This document shows, one piece after another, positions 42,318 to 51,920 of a stretch of DNA of 59,797 bases. The position numbers and the translations under genes are program-made. The DNA comes from Deltaproteobacteria bacterium (GTDB lineage: Bacteria; Myxococcota_A; UBA796; SXON01). Numbering within the stretch: position 1 is the first letter of the stretch; each line of letters begins with the position of its first letter. Where the stretch lies: NCBI GenBank assembly GCA_014191855.1, contig BJHF01000032.1, forward strand, positions 1 to 59,797, in the 5' to 3' direction. Under the pieces are notes generated by a model. The model ran no database searches, was not told where the DNA came from, and saw only the letters and a list, made by a program, of their open reading frames with translations.

Positions 42318-44156
42318 TCAGTCTGTTTCGGTCGTCGGTCGCCCCTCGCGACCTTGTTCGGCGAGCGTGGTGGACCAGGCGGGGGGCGGCGTGGGCGTCC
42401 ACCCGGCATCGGAGAGGCGCTCCTCGGTCGGCGCGAAGTCGGCGGGCGGAGACCACTGCCCTCGAAGATCCCACAACACAAGTCCGTTATCCGCGCCCGT
42501 TGGCGGGCCGAGGATCGAGGCGACACGCTCCACCGCGCCGGCTGGTGTCGGGATTCCCTGGAGGTGCTGGGCCTCGATGTAGATGAGGTCGCGACGAAGC
42601 GCCACCCACCGAAATCCTCGCGCCGTGAGCGGCTCGAGCCCGCCCGGCGGGAGCGGTGGGATCGGTCCGGTGCCCGTGGAAGCGAGTCGCAGGGCCTGTG
42701 CGACTGGAGTCGAGAGCGTGCGCTTGAACTGGGGCGGCCAGAGGACGGGAGCCGACTCACCCATGCCCCCGAACGTGGGAAGGCGAAACACGGTTTGCCA
42801 GATGAGGCCATCGTGCTGAATCCGGAACGGGAGGAACACCAGCGCGCCCCCCTCCGCGCCGGCCAACTCCAAAAGCTTCGGGCAGCGCACGTCGTGCCAG
42901 TTGAACGGAAACGCGGCGTTTCGAGTCTGCTCTGCGAGGCCGAGCGCGGCGAGAATCACGCCCACCAGCCGGACCCGACGTGCCGGGAGCGCGGCCGCGA
43001 TCCCGAGCACGGTGACGATCATGCACACGGAGGCGAACCGATAGGGGAACCAGAGGCGGTTGAAGAACGGTACGAACTTGTAGAGCACCATGTAAGGCAC
43101 GTTCACCCAAACCTGCTCACTCCAGCGAAGCCCCGGCCCGAGGCCGATGCCCAGGCACACCAAGCCGCCTACCCACCAGGCCCAAGGCAGGCTCGCAAGG
43201 CTCGTCGCCGGGCGCCGGCTCCGCCACACATGCACTCCCAACGCCAGGAGGAGCGGCACCCCCCACGTGAAGTTGCTGAACAACCGGGCGCCGTACTGCT
43301 CCATCAGCGCGAGCCCCTGGAACTCGGCGCCGACGCTGTTTCCCAGCGCGCCGGGCAGGGCGAAGATCGACTGCTTCTGTGGCGTTCCCCCAGGAGTTCC
43401 GCCGGATGACCAGAGACGCGCCATCGGGATGGCCGCCGGAGCAACGATGGCGACCGCGAGGCTCAGGGCCGCCCCCCAGCGCAGCAACGTGCCGCGCTGG
43501 CTCTCCGCCCTTCGCAGTTCCGAAAGCGCGACCGGAATCAACAGGAAAGCCACGAACACCGCCTGATACCAGTAACTCCACGCCACCACGGCACACGCCA
43601 CACCCAGCCAGGCCGCCCTCGCCCAGCCGCCTTCGCGGGCCACTCGAATGAGGAAGTAGGGGACCGCTGGCACATACCAGAGGAAGGCCTGGGTGGGCCG
43701 ACCGGCGGTGATTTCGAACAGCGTGTAGGGGTTCACCATCCAGAGCAACGACGCCACAAAGCTTCGGTCTTCATCGCCAAGCAGCAGGCGTGCGAGCGGG
43801 CGGAAGCTCAGCGCGTTGCCCACCAGCACGACCATGATCCACAGCGGTTGATATCGGGGGCCCAGCAGCCATTGGAGCGGAACGGAGAGCACCGCGTCCA
43901 CGAAGTTATCTCCGGTGTGCGCGAAGTTGTCCTTTCCGAAGGGCCAGAAGAACCAGCGGGTGAACGAGGGATCGCCGCCGTGTTCGATGCAGGTCTTGAT
44001 CCAGTCGAAGAACCACCAGGTGCCGTAGGCATCCACCCCGTCGCCCACCATCGCGAGTGGCTGGAGTAGCGCAGGAAGCACGCCGACGAACGCGATCGTG
44101 ACAAACAGCAGCAGCTCGAGCCGATTGCGAAGCACGCCGCCTTCTGGGACCCGCAC
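42318..44156 (-). CDS. Polytopic membrane protein, glycosyltransferase-like (paralogue 1)
   Basis: A 612-residue protein with roughly ten to twelve membrane helices, then a 150-residue soluble C-terminal region. The first loop has GDGVDAYGTWWFFDWIK and GKDNFAHTGDNFVDAVLSVP, with GRPTQAFLWYVPA at 152-164. The layout (acidic first loop, C-terminal periplasmic domain) is that of GT-C or YfhO-like lipid-linked sugar transferases, but I see no diagnostic motif. It shares the GRPTQ block with the gene ending at 47848. Start GTG 44156 or GTG 44135. It is divergent from the ceramidase-like gene with a 30-bp gap. Confidence 0.72.
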   Translation of the reverse strand: MRVPEGGVLRNRLELLLFVTIAFVGVLPALLQPLAMVGDGVDAYGTWWFFDWIKTCIEHGGDPSFTRWFFWPFGKDNFAHTGDNFVDAVLSVPLQWLLGPRYQPLWIMVVLVGNALSFRPLARLLLGDEDRSFVASLLWMVNPYTLFEITAGRPTQAFLWYVPAVPYFLIRVAREGGWARAAWLGVACAVVAWSYWYQAVFVAFLLIPVALSELRRAESQRGTLLRWGAALSLAVAIVAPAAIPMARLWSSGGTPGGTPQKQSIFALPGALGNSVGAEFQGLALMEQYGARLFSNFTWGVPLLLALGVHVWRSRRPATSLASLPWAWWVGGLVCLGIGLGPGLRWSEQVWVNVPYMVLYKFVPFFNRLWFPYRFASVCMIVTVLGIAAALPARRVRLVGVILAALGLAEQTRNAAFPFNWHDVRCPKLLELAGAEGGALVFLPFRIQHDGLIWQTVFRLPTFGGMGESAPVLWPPQFKRTLSTPVAQALRLASTGTGPIPPLPPGGLEPLTARGFRWVALRRDLIYIEAQHLQGIPTPAGAVERVASILGPPTGADNGLVLWDLRGQWSPPADFAPTEERLSDAGWTPTPPPAWSTTLAEQGREGRPTTETD

Positions 44157-44186
44157 CGGTTAACCCGGCGCCAGCCCGAGAACCCG

Positions 44187-45965
44187 ATGTTGCTCGCAAT
44201 GTTGCTGGCCTGCCCCGAGGAGAAAGAGGAGACCGCCCCGCCCCTCGGGATGATCCTGAAGAACGACGACCAGCTCTACGTCGGCGTGGCGCGGGTGGAC
44301 ATCACGCCGGAGATCACGGAAACGTACTTCGACGCGAACGGGAACAACGAGTTCGACGGTTGCCTCACCGACCCCACCGGCACCCGCGGCGGCTGCAACG
44401 GTGAGTCCTTCGACGACACCAACGGCGATGGCCGCTTTGATGCGATCTGGATCGCGGGGTACCAGTCGAAACGCGCGGCGCAGGACGTGCACGACCCGCT
44501 CTCCGCAACCGCGGTCGTGATGTCCCTCAACGGCGAATACGTAGCGTTCGTCGGGATCGATGTCATCGGGGTGCTGGAGAACCGCGTGCGAGACGCTCAG
44601 GATGCGCTCGAGGCCAAGGGCTTCGACCGCGATCGGGTGATCGTGTCGAGCTCCCACGCTCATTCGAGCGCCGACAGCGCCGGGATCTGGGGGCCCGACG
44701 AGGTGACGAGCGGCGCCAACCCCGAGTTCGTCGCGTCGCTCACGGCCGCGATCGAGGACACGATCGAGACGGCCGCCTCGGGAATGGAGCCGGTTTCGCC
44801 GAGGGTGGGAGTGGCCCACCTCACCGCGCCGGAGTTCAACGGCGAGCCTTTTGGTGGGATCAACCCCGATGCTTCGGTCGAGGCGGGCCTCAACGACATC
44901 CGCGACCCGATCATCACCGGCGGCGACATCTTCTCGCTGGCCTTCGACGGCGCGAACGGTCGGGTTGCGACGATCGTGAGCGCTTCCGGGCACCCGGAGG
45001 TCACCGACTCCAACCACAGCTCGCTGAGCGCCGACTATCCTGGCGTGATCCGCGACTGGATCGACACCTCCGATGGCGGAACCACCCTTTTCTTGAGCGG
45101 CGCCCTGGGCGGCATGCAGTCGGCGGGCGGTTCCACGATCCCGGTGGTTGACGAGGCGGGCGCCCGGGTGTTGGACGAAGCCGGCGATCCGGTGTGGACG
45201 TCCGAAGGCGGCTTCGAGTTCTCCCGCATGTGGGGAACGTTGTTGGCCCAGGAGGCGCAGGCCTCGCTCACGGACGATCAGGCGTGGGACAAGATCCGCG
45301 TCCGCAAGGCCGGGTACCTCATCCCGGTAGACAACGTATCGTTCAAGCTGGCCTTCCAGCTCCATTTGCTGGACACCAGCAATGAGTACGTGGTGCAGAC
45401 GTCGGACTGCCCAGGGTACGGATCGGACTTCGAAGTGTTCGGCTGCGTTCCGGCGGCCAGTTGGGTGATCGAGCTGGGTCCGCTCACGTTCGGGAGCGCC
45501 CCCGGCGAGCTGTTCCCAGAGCTGTTCTGGGGCGTGCCGGACGAGCCGGCGATGGCGGATGCGTCGCTGCGCGGCGACGACAAGCGCTGGGTTCAGGAGG
45601 ACCCGGACTGCTTCGCGCTGGACTTTGCAAGCGTCTGCAAGGACACCGATTCGGTGGACGCTCCGACGGACTGCGATGGCGAAGGAACCGAGTGCGATGG
45701 CGTGTGCAACTGCCTTCAGGCGCACGCGGCGCCGTACCGCACATCCGACGAGCTTCCGACGCCGATCGTCGATCTACTGCCTGGAACCTACAAAGCACCG
45801 CTCGGCATCACGAATGCCTACTGCGGCTACATCGTGCCGGGCCCGGACTTCAACACCTTCGTCAACGTGACCACGGACGACGGCGACCACTACGAGGAGA
45901 CAAACTCCTGCACGTCAAGCTTCGGCGACCTCGTGCTGGGCGCTTTCCACGAGCTCGCGGAGTAA
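44187..45965 (+). CDS. Neutral-ceramidase-like lipoprotein
   Basis: A 592-residue exported protein. The N-terminal domain resembles neutral/alkaline ceramidase: GVARVDITPEI, then VIVSSSHAHSSADSAG with the zinc-type HxH, and VSASGHPEVT. Calcium-loop-like segments (DANGNNEFDG, DTNGDGRFD) sit near residues 48-95. The mature C-terminal third is cysteine-rich. The signal peptide is extremely short (MLLAMLLAC), placing the lipid-bearing Cys at residue 9; no in-frame start lies just upstream. Family enzymes hydrolyse the amide bond of ceramides, but many bacterial members are uncharacterised, so the substrate is open. Confidence 0.83.
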   Translation: MLLAMLLACPEEKEETAPPLGMILKNDDQLYVGVARVDITPEITETYFDANGNNEFDGCLTDPTGTRGGCNGESFDDTNGDGRFDAIWIAGYQSKRAAQDVHDPLSATAVVMSLNGEYVAFVGIDVIGVLENRVRDAQDALEAKGFDRDRVIVSSSHAHSSADSAGIWGPDEVTSGANPEFVASLTAAIEDTIETAASGMEPVSPRVGVAHLTAPEFNGEPFGGINPDASVEAGLNDIRDPIITGGDIFSLAFDGANGRVATIVSASGHPEVTDSNHSSLSADYPGVIRDWIDTSDGGTTLFLSGALGGMQSAGGSTIPVVDEAGARVLDEAGDPVWTSEGGFEFSRMWGTLLAQEAQASLTDDQAWDKIRVRKAGYLIPVDNVSFKLAFQLHLLDTSNEYVVQTSDCPGYGSDFEVFGCVPAASWVIELGPLTFGSAPGELFPELFWGVPDEPAMADASLRGDDKRWVQEDPDCFALDFASVCKDTDSVDAPTDCDGEGTECDGVCNCLQAHAAPYRTSDELPTPIVDLLPGTYKAPLGITNAYCGYIVPGPDFNTFVNVTTDDGDHYEETNSCTSSFGDLVLGAFHELAE

Positions 45966-45972
45966 CCAAGCC

Positions 45973-47847
45973 TTGAAGCTGATCGACCGCGTACCATGGG
46001 TGCCCACGGCCCTCGTGGGCCTGCTGGGGGCGTGGGTGCTCTGCGGGCCCGCCCTGCTCCACCCCCTGACGGTTCAGGCCACCGAACTCACCAGCGAGGG
46101 GCCCGGCCATTTGTGGGGCTTGTGGGCGGCGACGCTGGGTATTCCTGAATTTGGCGGCTTCGTTCGCTACGCTGAGGTCGGCTGGCCCCACTTCTTCGAG
46201 TCGCACCTGATGGACCCGGTGAACCTCCTCATCTTCGCGCCGGTGTACTACCTGGCCGGCGGCGGGATGGACGGGGCGAGCCTCGGGTGGAACGTGTTGC
46301 ATGCATCGGCGGCGCTCATCGGGGCCTGGAGCTGTTGGACGCTCACGCGCCGCCTGCTCGGCAACCACCCAAGCCTGCCCTGGGCGGCGATGCTCGCCGC
46401 GCTTGCGTTCGTGATCAGCCCTTACTTTGCTCTGTATCCGCAGATGGGCCGCACCGAGTACCTCCCTGCGGTCCTCTACCCTGCGCACCTGGCGTTCCTC
46501 CACCGCTGGATGCGGCGCCCGCTTCCCGTTTCGGACTCAACCGCGATCGAGGCGCCGCCCTCGTTGTGGGTGGCCGTGGCCGCGGCGCTCACCCTTGGGG
46601 GCGCTGCGCTGGGCGGGTGGTACCTCGCCGTGTTCATGGCCTTCGCGGACATCGGGCTCGCCCTTTTCTGGTCGCGCGGGCTCGACCGCGGCGAAGCCAT
46701 GCGCCGGCTGCTGCTCGTCGCCGTTCCGGCCGTATTGCTCACCTCGCCAGCCGTGTATGCGCTGGTGGGCCATGGAATTCCCGTCGACCTTGCGGGCAAG
46801 ACGATGGAGCCTGCGCAGTGCCAGGCGATCGCATCGCTGTTTCGCCTCACACGCAGCAACCAGCCGATCCGGCTGGACTTCGAGCCCTACATCGGCCTAA
46901 TCCCCATGGCCGCCCTGGGCTTCGTGGCATGGCGGCGGCCGCGCACCGAGCTGGCGTGGCTGGCGGTGGGGCTCTTCTGCTTGTCCCTTGGGATCGGCAC
47001 CCGCCTCGCCTGGAACCCTGACCACCCGGAGAGCTGCCAGTCGGGGATCCCGGGACCGATGGCACTGCTCACGACGCTCCTTCCCCCGCTGCGTGCGATG
47101 CGCTCGTGGATGCGGATCAACGTGCTGGTGTCCGCGCTGGGGGCGGCGGCCGTTTCGATCGCGGTAGCGCACCTCTGGGGCCGGCTGGGCCGGTTCGCGA
47201 TCCCCGCGTGCCTGGCGGCCGCCATCGCGATGGTCCACGATCACACCACCTATCCGGACGCGATGAGCTGGAAGTCCGAGACCTTCGACGGTCGTGCCCC
47301 CTCCCACCTCGACGACGCGATCGCGACCCTACCCCCAGGGCCGATCGTCACGTATCCGACCGACACCCGCCTCAAGCGTCAGGGCCTCGAAGAGCACGGC
47401 TTGTGGGCGATCTGGCAGCTTCAATTTCAGCGGCCCATCAGCGCCGGCGCGCTCGGTGCCGCCGACCCCACGGAGCAGTGGAACGCCCTGACCAGCGCCA
47501 TCGGCAAGCGGGGCATCGCGGCCTTTGGCTCGCACGGCGGCACGGGCGACCGGATGGCCGCGCTCCGTGGGGAGAAGACCTTGGCCATGCCCACGCTGAG
47601 CGAGCAAGAGGAGCTCCGCGAGGGTGCGGTGCAGCTCATGCTCTACGGCTACCAGGGGGTGGTGCTCACCGAAGACATGGAGGGCGGCGGTGAAATGCGG
47701 ATGTTGCTCGGGGCCGTTTTGGGCACGCCGGTGTACGACAACGACGGTGTGATGGCGTGGAACCTGCACGACATCCCGCTCGCGAACTTCAGCGACTGGG
47801 CGTATCGCGAGGCCGAAACCACCGAAGCGGTGGAGGCCACGCCGTAG
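45973..47847 (+). CDS. Polytopic membrane protein, glycosyltransferase-like (paralogue 2)
   Basis: A 624-residue protein with about ten hydrophobic helices and a C-terminal soluble part. TTG 45973 follows the ceramidase-like stop by 7 bp, so the two are probably cotranscribed. The first loop carries several acidic and His residues (ATELTSEGPGHLWGLWAATL; GWPHFFESHLMDPVN), and GRTEYLPAVLYPAHLAFLHRW resembles the GRPTQ block of the two neighbours. It is a more distant relative of them. The stop codon abuts that of the convergent gene with no gap. Confidence 0.7.
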   Translation: MKLIDRVPWVPTALVGLLGAWVLCGPALLHPLTVQATELTSEGPGHLWGLWAATLGIPEFGGFVRYAEVGWPHFFESHLMDPVNLLIFAPVYYLAGGGMDGASLGWNVLHASAALIGAWSCWTLTRRLLGNHPSLPWAAMLAALAFVISPYFALYPQMGRTEYLPAVLYPAHLAFLHRWMRRPLPVSDSTAIEAPPSLWVAVAAALTLGGAALGGWYLAVFMAFADIGLALFWSRGLDRGEAMRRLLLVAVPAVLLTSPAVYALVGHGIPVDLAGKTMEPAQCQAIASLFRLTRSNQPIRLDFEPYIGLIPMAALGFVAWRRPRTELAWLAVGLFCLSLGIGTRLAWNPDHPESCQSGIPGPMALLTTLLPPLRAMRSWMRINVLVSALGAAAVSIAVAHLWGRLGRFAIPACLAAAIAMVHDHTTYPDAMSWKSETFDGRAPSHLDDAIATLPPGPIVTYPTDTRLKRQGLEEHGLWAIWQLQFQRPISAGALGAADPTEQWNALTSAIGKRGIAAFGSHGGTGDRMAALRGEKTLAMPTLSEQEELREGAVQLMLYGYQGVVLTEDMEGGGEMRMLLGAVLGTPVYDNDGVMAWNLHDIPLANFSDWAYREAETTEAVEATP

Positions 47848-49596
47848 TCAGGGCGCAGCGGGCGCCTGCGACGCCGCGACCATCGACGTGCGCCCATCGC
47901 CCCAGGACCACAGCACGCCGTTCAGCTCGCCAACCGTGCTCACCTCACGCTCGGCGTCGAGCTCGGCCTCGGCAGCGGCCGCCAGCGCGATCTCCACTTC
48001 GGAGGCAGTTTCTCCGCGGCGGCTCAGGTCCCAGATCGCGGTGTAGGGATCCTTGTAGTAGGGTTCCCCCAGCGCGCCCACAAGCCGCGACTCGATGGTT
48101 TCGGTGAGCGAGCTGTCTGTACCGCGGGCGAGCAAGGAGCGGTCGAACCAGACCCAGCGAACCTCCGCGTTGACGGCCTCCTGATCCGCCTTCGACCAGG
48201 GCCGCATCAGGTCATCGGCCTGCACCACCTCGGCGAAGTACGGGTTCGCGAGCCAGTCATCGTAACTAGATGCCCGCACGGTTCCCACGTGGTCCGCCAT
48301 TCCCGACACCATGGGCTGGTGATGGAACACCTGCTCCGCCATCGCGATGTCGGAAGCGCCCATCGGCGTGGACACCAAGTTTCCAGGGTTCGCCGGCACG
48401 ATCACCGCGGCGGGAAGCGGGGGGAGCGACACGACGCGCCCTGGGCCCAGATGGTTGGCCCGCCCTTCGGCGATCATCAGTCCCACGAAGAGTACCGGCA
48501 GCGCGCGGACGCGGCTGGCGGCGAGCACCGGAACCATGGAGATGGCCGCGACGCAGTAGACAATCGCGAGCACGCGGGCAGGGAAGTTCAGCCGGGAGAT
48601 GAAGCCGCTGTGGTCGAATAGCCACACGTACACCGGGTTCTCGTGGGCATCGTTGAAGATGGCGAAGCGCGCCCCCAGCGCGAAACCGAGCCCGAGCAAC
48701 GCCCCGAGCGCCAGCGCCGGGGCCGCGCGGAAACGGGCAAAGATCGCCAACACCGCCACGCCGGTGGAGACGAGTCCGAGCTGCGCAAACACCCGCTGGC
48801 TGCGCTCCATCGACTCCATCCACATACCGGTGGCCTCGATGTCGAGCCCGATCCCGGGGATCTCACCCGCCTGGCTTGCACGCAGGATCGGCCAGGCGAG
48901 CGGCGCCACCAGGAGGATGGCGATGAGCCCGGCGACACCAAAGCGCAGCGCGGCCCCTGGCTCTTGAACGAGGCGGGCCAACCCAACGGGCGCCAGGACC
49001 AAGGTGAAGAAGATCGGCAGGTACCAGTAGGTAAGCCCCTGAAGTCCAACAAAAATACCGAGAAGAATCGCGTCTTTCCAACCCTCGAACCTGAGGAGCG
49101 CTGCCACGGCCGGTGGCACGAACCACAGCATCGCCTGAGTGGGCCGGCCGCCGCCCAGCTCGGAGAGCACGAAGGGGTTCACCGCCCACCAGGCCGTCGC
49201 GACGATGGCGGCCCCAGGGTTTCGGGGCGCGAGGCGCCGAGCCAAGGGGAAGAACGCGACGGCGTTGCCCACCACGATCAACACGCACGTCCACAATTCG
49301 CCACGGCCCACGCCCAGCATCACCTGGAGCGGAACGCTGATCAGCGCGTCGAGCACGTTCGCCCCGTTGCGAACGAGGAAGTCCACGCCCTCCGGGTAGT
49401 ACATCCGGTTGGTGGCTACCGGAAACTCGCCGGCCAGCACCGACTCGCGAACCCAATCGTACATCCAGAGCGTGCCAAACGCATCGGGGCTCGCGCCGAC
49501 CATCGGATACTTGAGCAGGAATGGCCCGTATCCGAACGCGTGCCACACCACGCCCACCAGGGCGGCGAACGCCGCGAACCACCACCCGCGTGTCAC
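47848..49596 (-). CDS. Polytopic membrane protein, glycosyltransferase-like (paralogue 3)
   Basis: About 582 residues from GTG 49596 (TRGWWFAAFAALVG), which overlaps the PfaD stop (GTGA). The frame is open upstream, but those codons are antisense-like Arg/Gly-rich and lack a membrane segment. Motifs parallel paralogue 1: SPDAFGTLWMYDWVRE in the first loop, NVLDALISVPLQVMLG and GRPTQAMLWFVPP at 150-162. Multiple helices are followed by a roughly 180-residue soluble C-terminal domain. It is coupled to PfaD, which is unexpected for a sugar-transferase-like protein. Confidence 0.75.
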   Translation of the reverse strand: MTRGWWFAAFAALVGVVWHAFGYGPFLLKYPMVGASPDAFGTLWMYDWVRESVLAGEFPVATNRMYYPEGVDFLVRNGANVLDALISVPLQVMLGVGRGELWTCVLIVVGNAVAFFPLARRLAPRNPGAAIVATAWWAVNPFVLSELGGGRPTQAMLWFVPPAVAALLRFEGWKDAILLGIFVGLQGLTYWYLPIFFTLVLAPVGLARLVQEPGAALRFGVAGLIAILLVAPLAWPILRASQAGEIPGIGLDIEATGMWMESMERSQRVFAQLGLVSTGVAVLAIFARFRAAPALALGALLGLGFALGARFAIFNDAHENPVYVWLFDHSGFISRLNFPARVLAIVYCVAAISMVPVLAASRVRALPVLFVGLMIAEGRANHLGPGRVVSLPPLPAAVIVPANPGNLVSTPMGASDIAMAEQVFHHQPMVSGMADHVGTVRASSYDDWLANPYFAEVVQADDLMRPWSKADQEAVNAEVRWVWFDRSLLARGTDSSLTETIESRLVGALGEPYYKDPYTAIWDLSRRGETASEVEIALAAAAEAELDAEREVSTVGELNGVLWSWGDGRTSMVAASQAPAAP

Positions 49597-51404
49597 GAGG
49601 GCGATCCGCCGCCCGGCCGGATGGTGTCCACGCCGAGGGGCAGCGCGATTCCCGCAGTTCGTGCCGCTTGAACACGGAGGGCTCCGCACGCGCCGCGCAG
49701 GAGGGCCTCGCCGATCGCCACCACCCCCCGGGCCGCGACCGGCTCCAACGCGCTGCCTCGCACCCAGTCGTTGAAGAGCCCCATCGCTGGCCCGCACCAC
49801 ACCTGATAGTCGCGCTTCCTACTGGGCTCTCCCATCCTCGCCCAGCGCGAGGACATCCCGAGGTACCACCGGAACGTCAGCGCCATCCGGTGCCGGGGCT
49901 CTTTGGCCGCACGCTCCACCTCACGCGGATCACGCGTGCGCCAGTACGCCTCCGTTTCTGCCCACACCTCCGCGAGCGGGCGCTGGAAGATCTGCTTCTC
50001 CACGCGCTCGCGGTCCGTAACGGGGATGGCTTCGAGGCCATCGAACGCGCGATACAGCTCGTACAACCTGGCAGCCCGCTGGGCATACATCGTGCCGCGC
50101 GCCAGGACCTGTACCTGCGCGCCGATCTCGAACATGTCCGGCGCGGGCCCCTCCGTCACGTCGGCATACCCCGCTTGAGCCAGCATCTGCTTCACGTCGT
50201 CGCTGGTGGCCGCCTCGGGCGTGCACTGGTTTACCGAGCCAGTCATCACGTAGTCCGCGCCCAATTGCATCGCGGCGGCGAACGACCACGGATCCCCGAT
50301 GCCGCCGGCGGCGCCGACGCGGATGCGCCGAGCGTAGCCCTGCTCCGCCGAGATCCGGTCGGCCAGACGCCGGAAGATCGGGATCAGCACCGGGAGCGGC
50401 CGCCGGTCAGTGTGGCCGCCGCTGTCGGCTTCCGCCGTCACATCCTCAGCAATCGGCACGTTGGCTGCCAGTCTCGCCTGGTCCGCGGTGATTGCGCCGG
50501 CGGCCACCAGCTCCTGCAGCAGCTTCGCAGGCGCTGGCCGCATGAAGGGCTCGGCCACCTCGGGGCGCGACACCTTGGCCGACACGCGGTTCGGCACGAC
50601 AATCTGACCATCTACCTCATGAATCCCGTGAAGCCGGTAGCGCACGATGGCGGGAGTGAGGCCCATGAAGGCGCTCGCATCCACATCGCGCACACCATGC
50701 TCCAGGTACAAATCCACCGTTTTCGACTCAACGCCCGGCTCGGCGGGATTGTGGAGGAGGTTGAAGCCGAAGGGCCGACCGGCCGACTCCCCGGCCACCT
50801 TGCGCAGCCCCGCCTCGACCGCCTCCACGGGCAGCCCGCCCGCGCCGAAATAGCCGATCATCCCGGCCTTTCCCATCGAGAGCACCAGCTCGGCTCCGGC
50901 GATACCGCCCGCCATCGCGCCGGCCGCGTACGCCACGCGGAGGCCGTGCGCCGCGCGGAATTCCCCGCTTCCAAGCTGCTCCGGCGCCAATGCGGGCAGG
51001 ATAAAGCTCGCCGCGCCGAGTGGCGCGCCCTCAAACCATGCGCCAGATCGGTAGTGCAGCGCCCGCGACCCATCGTGGAGCGCCTCCGCCACATCGAGCA
51101 CCGGCGTTTCCAGCGCGATGTCGGAGACGGCTTCCTCGCCGCTGTGCCACCGCGTTCGCACACGCGCAACGCCGCCCGAGCGGCGCTCGACCGTGAGGGT
51201 GAGCTCGCCATCTTCCAGCTCCACGAGGTCTACCCCCTCGGAGAGCAACGACGCGATAGCGCCCGGCCCCGCGTGGTCAAGGGCCCGCGCCAGCCCCTGG
51301 CCGCTGCCCGCGGTTTCCTGCAGCTCGCCGCCCATCCAGGTGCGGGTGCACGCCGCGCTCGCCCGCAGATCCATTCCAGCCTCCGGCCGCAGCCGCGCTA
51401 ACAC
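49593..51404 (-). CDS. PfaD-family flavin enzyme (stand-alone)
   Basis: A 603-residue member of the PfaD / 2-nitropropane-dioxygenase-like flavoprotein group. In polyunsaturated-fatty-acid and polyketide synthases it acts as a trans enoyl reductase. Key stretches: SMGKAGMIGYFGAGGL, NLLHNPAEPGVESKTVDLYL, RIRVGAAGGIGDPWSFAAAMQLGADYVMTGS and VLARGTMYAQRAARLYELY. Start ATG 51404, or ATG 51374. No pfaABC or PKS gene is in the window. The 2Fe-2S ferredoxin two genes upstream could be its electron donor. It is coupled to membrane paralogue 3. Confidence 0.9.
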   Translation of the reverse strand: MLARLRPEAGMDLRASAACTRTWMGGELQETAGSGQGLARALDHAGPGAIASLLSEGVDLVELEDGELTLTVERRSGGVARVRTRWHSGEEAVSDIALETPVLDVAEALHDGSRALHYRSGAWFEGAPLGAASFILPALAPEQLGSGEFRAAHGLRVAYAAGAMAGGIAGAELVLSMGKAGMIGYFGAGGLPVEAVEAGLRKVAGESAGRPFGFNLLHNPAEPGVESKTVDLYLEHGVRDVDASAFMGLTPAIVRYRLHGIHEVDGQIVVPNRVSAKVSRPEVAEPFMRPAPAKLLQELVAAGAITADQARLAANVPIAEDVTAEADSGGHTDRRPLPVLIPIFRRLADRISAEQGYARRIRVGAAGGIGDPWSFAAAMQLGADYVMTGSVNQCTPEAATSDDVKQMLAQAGYADVTEGPAPDMFEIGAQVQVLARGTMYAQRAARLYELYRAFDGLEAIPVTDRERVEKQIFQRPLAEVWAETEAYWRTRDPREVERAAKEPRHRMALTFRWYLGMSSRWARMGEPSRKRDYQVWCGPAMGLFNDWVRGSALEPVAARGVVAIGEALLRGACGALRVQAARTAGIALPLGVDTIRPGGGSPS

Positions 51405-51410
51405 GACCGG

Positions 51411-51920
51411 TCAGCGCGCGTCATCGGCGGTCGGGGGCACGGGGGCGCCGCGGGGGGGCGCTTTGGGGGGCGCAACCTCATCAAAGAGCGGGACGATGTC
51501 GAGCGCGACGGCCCAGCCGAGGATCGCGAGCGCGGCGAAGAGCACGAGCATCGCCGCATAGGCGTTGGCGGCCATCTCAGCGCGCGCCACGCGCTCCCAG
51601 GCCGTGTCAAGCCCACGTTGCAGCGCTGCGACCTGCCCGGCCTGCCCGGACAGGTGCGCCTCCAGATCCACGATTCCGTTCTTGGCGAGCACCTCGGCCA
51701 CCGTGGGCTGCCGGGGCCCCTCGACGCCGCGAGCGCGCAGCCACGCGCCAAGGGGAACCGCCATCGGGTGCCGTGGAAACGCGCCGAGCGCCGCCGCCAC
51801 GCCCTCCGGAGACTCCGCGATCAAGGCGTCAAAGATCTCCAGCGTGCCAGGACGATCGTGGACTCGCTGCAGCGCATCGACCAGCTCCGCGGTGTCCGGA
51901 AGGGTCGGCGGGGTCATCAT
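51411..51920 (-). CDS. Membrane-anchored protein of unknown function
   Basis: A 169-residue protein, ATG 51920 overlapping the preceding stop (ATGA). A soluble helical N-terminal part (TAELVDALQRVHDRPG) is followed by a possible coiled segment (HLSGQAGQVAALQRGLDTAWERV), a single hydrophobic helix (MLVLFAALAILGWAVAL) and a short Pro-rich tail. No recognised family. It lies 6 bp upstream of the PfaD gene, so it is likely a tail-anchored partner in that operon. Confidence 0.65.
   Translation of the reverse strand: MMTPPTLPDTAELVDALQRVHDRPGTLEIFDALIAESPEGVAAALGAFPRHPMAVPLGAWLRARGVEGPRQPTVAEVLAKNGIVDLEAHLSGQAGQVAALQRGLDTAWERVARAEMAANAYAAMLVLFAALAILGWAVALDIVPLFDEVAPPKAPPRGAPVPPTADDAR

Noticed and set aside
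49521..51401. Rightward 626-residue frame
   Set aside because: It is antisense to the PfaD gene, which has clear family motifs; the composition is shadow-like.
49593..51404. PUFA synthase locus
   Set aside because: Only PfaD is present; no ketosynthase, acyltransferase, tandem ACP or dehydratase domains occur in the window.
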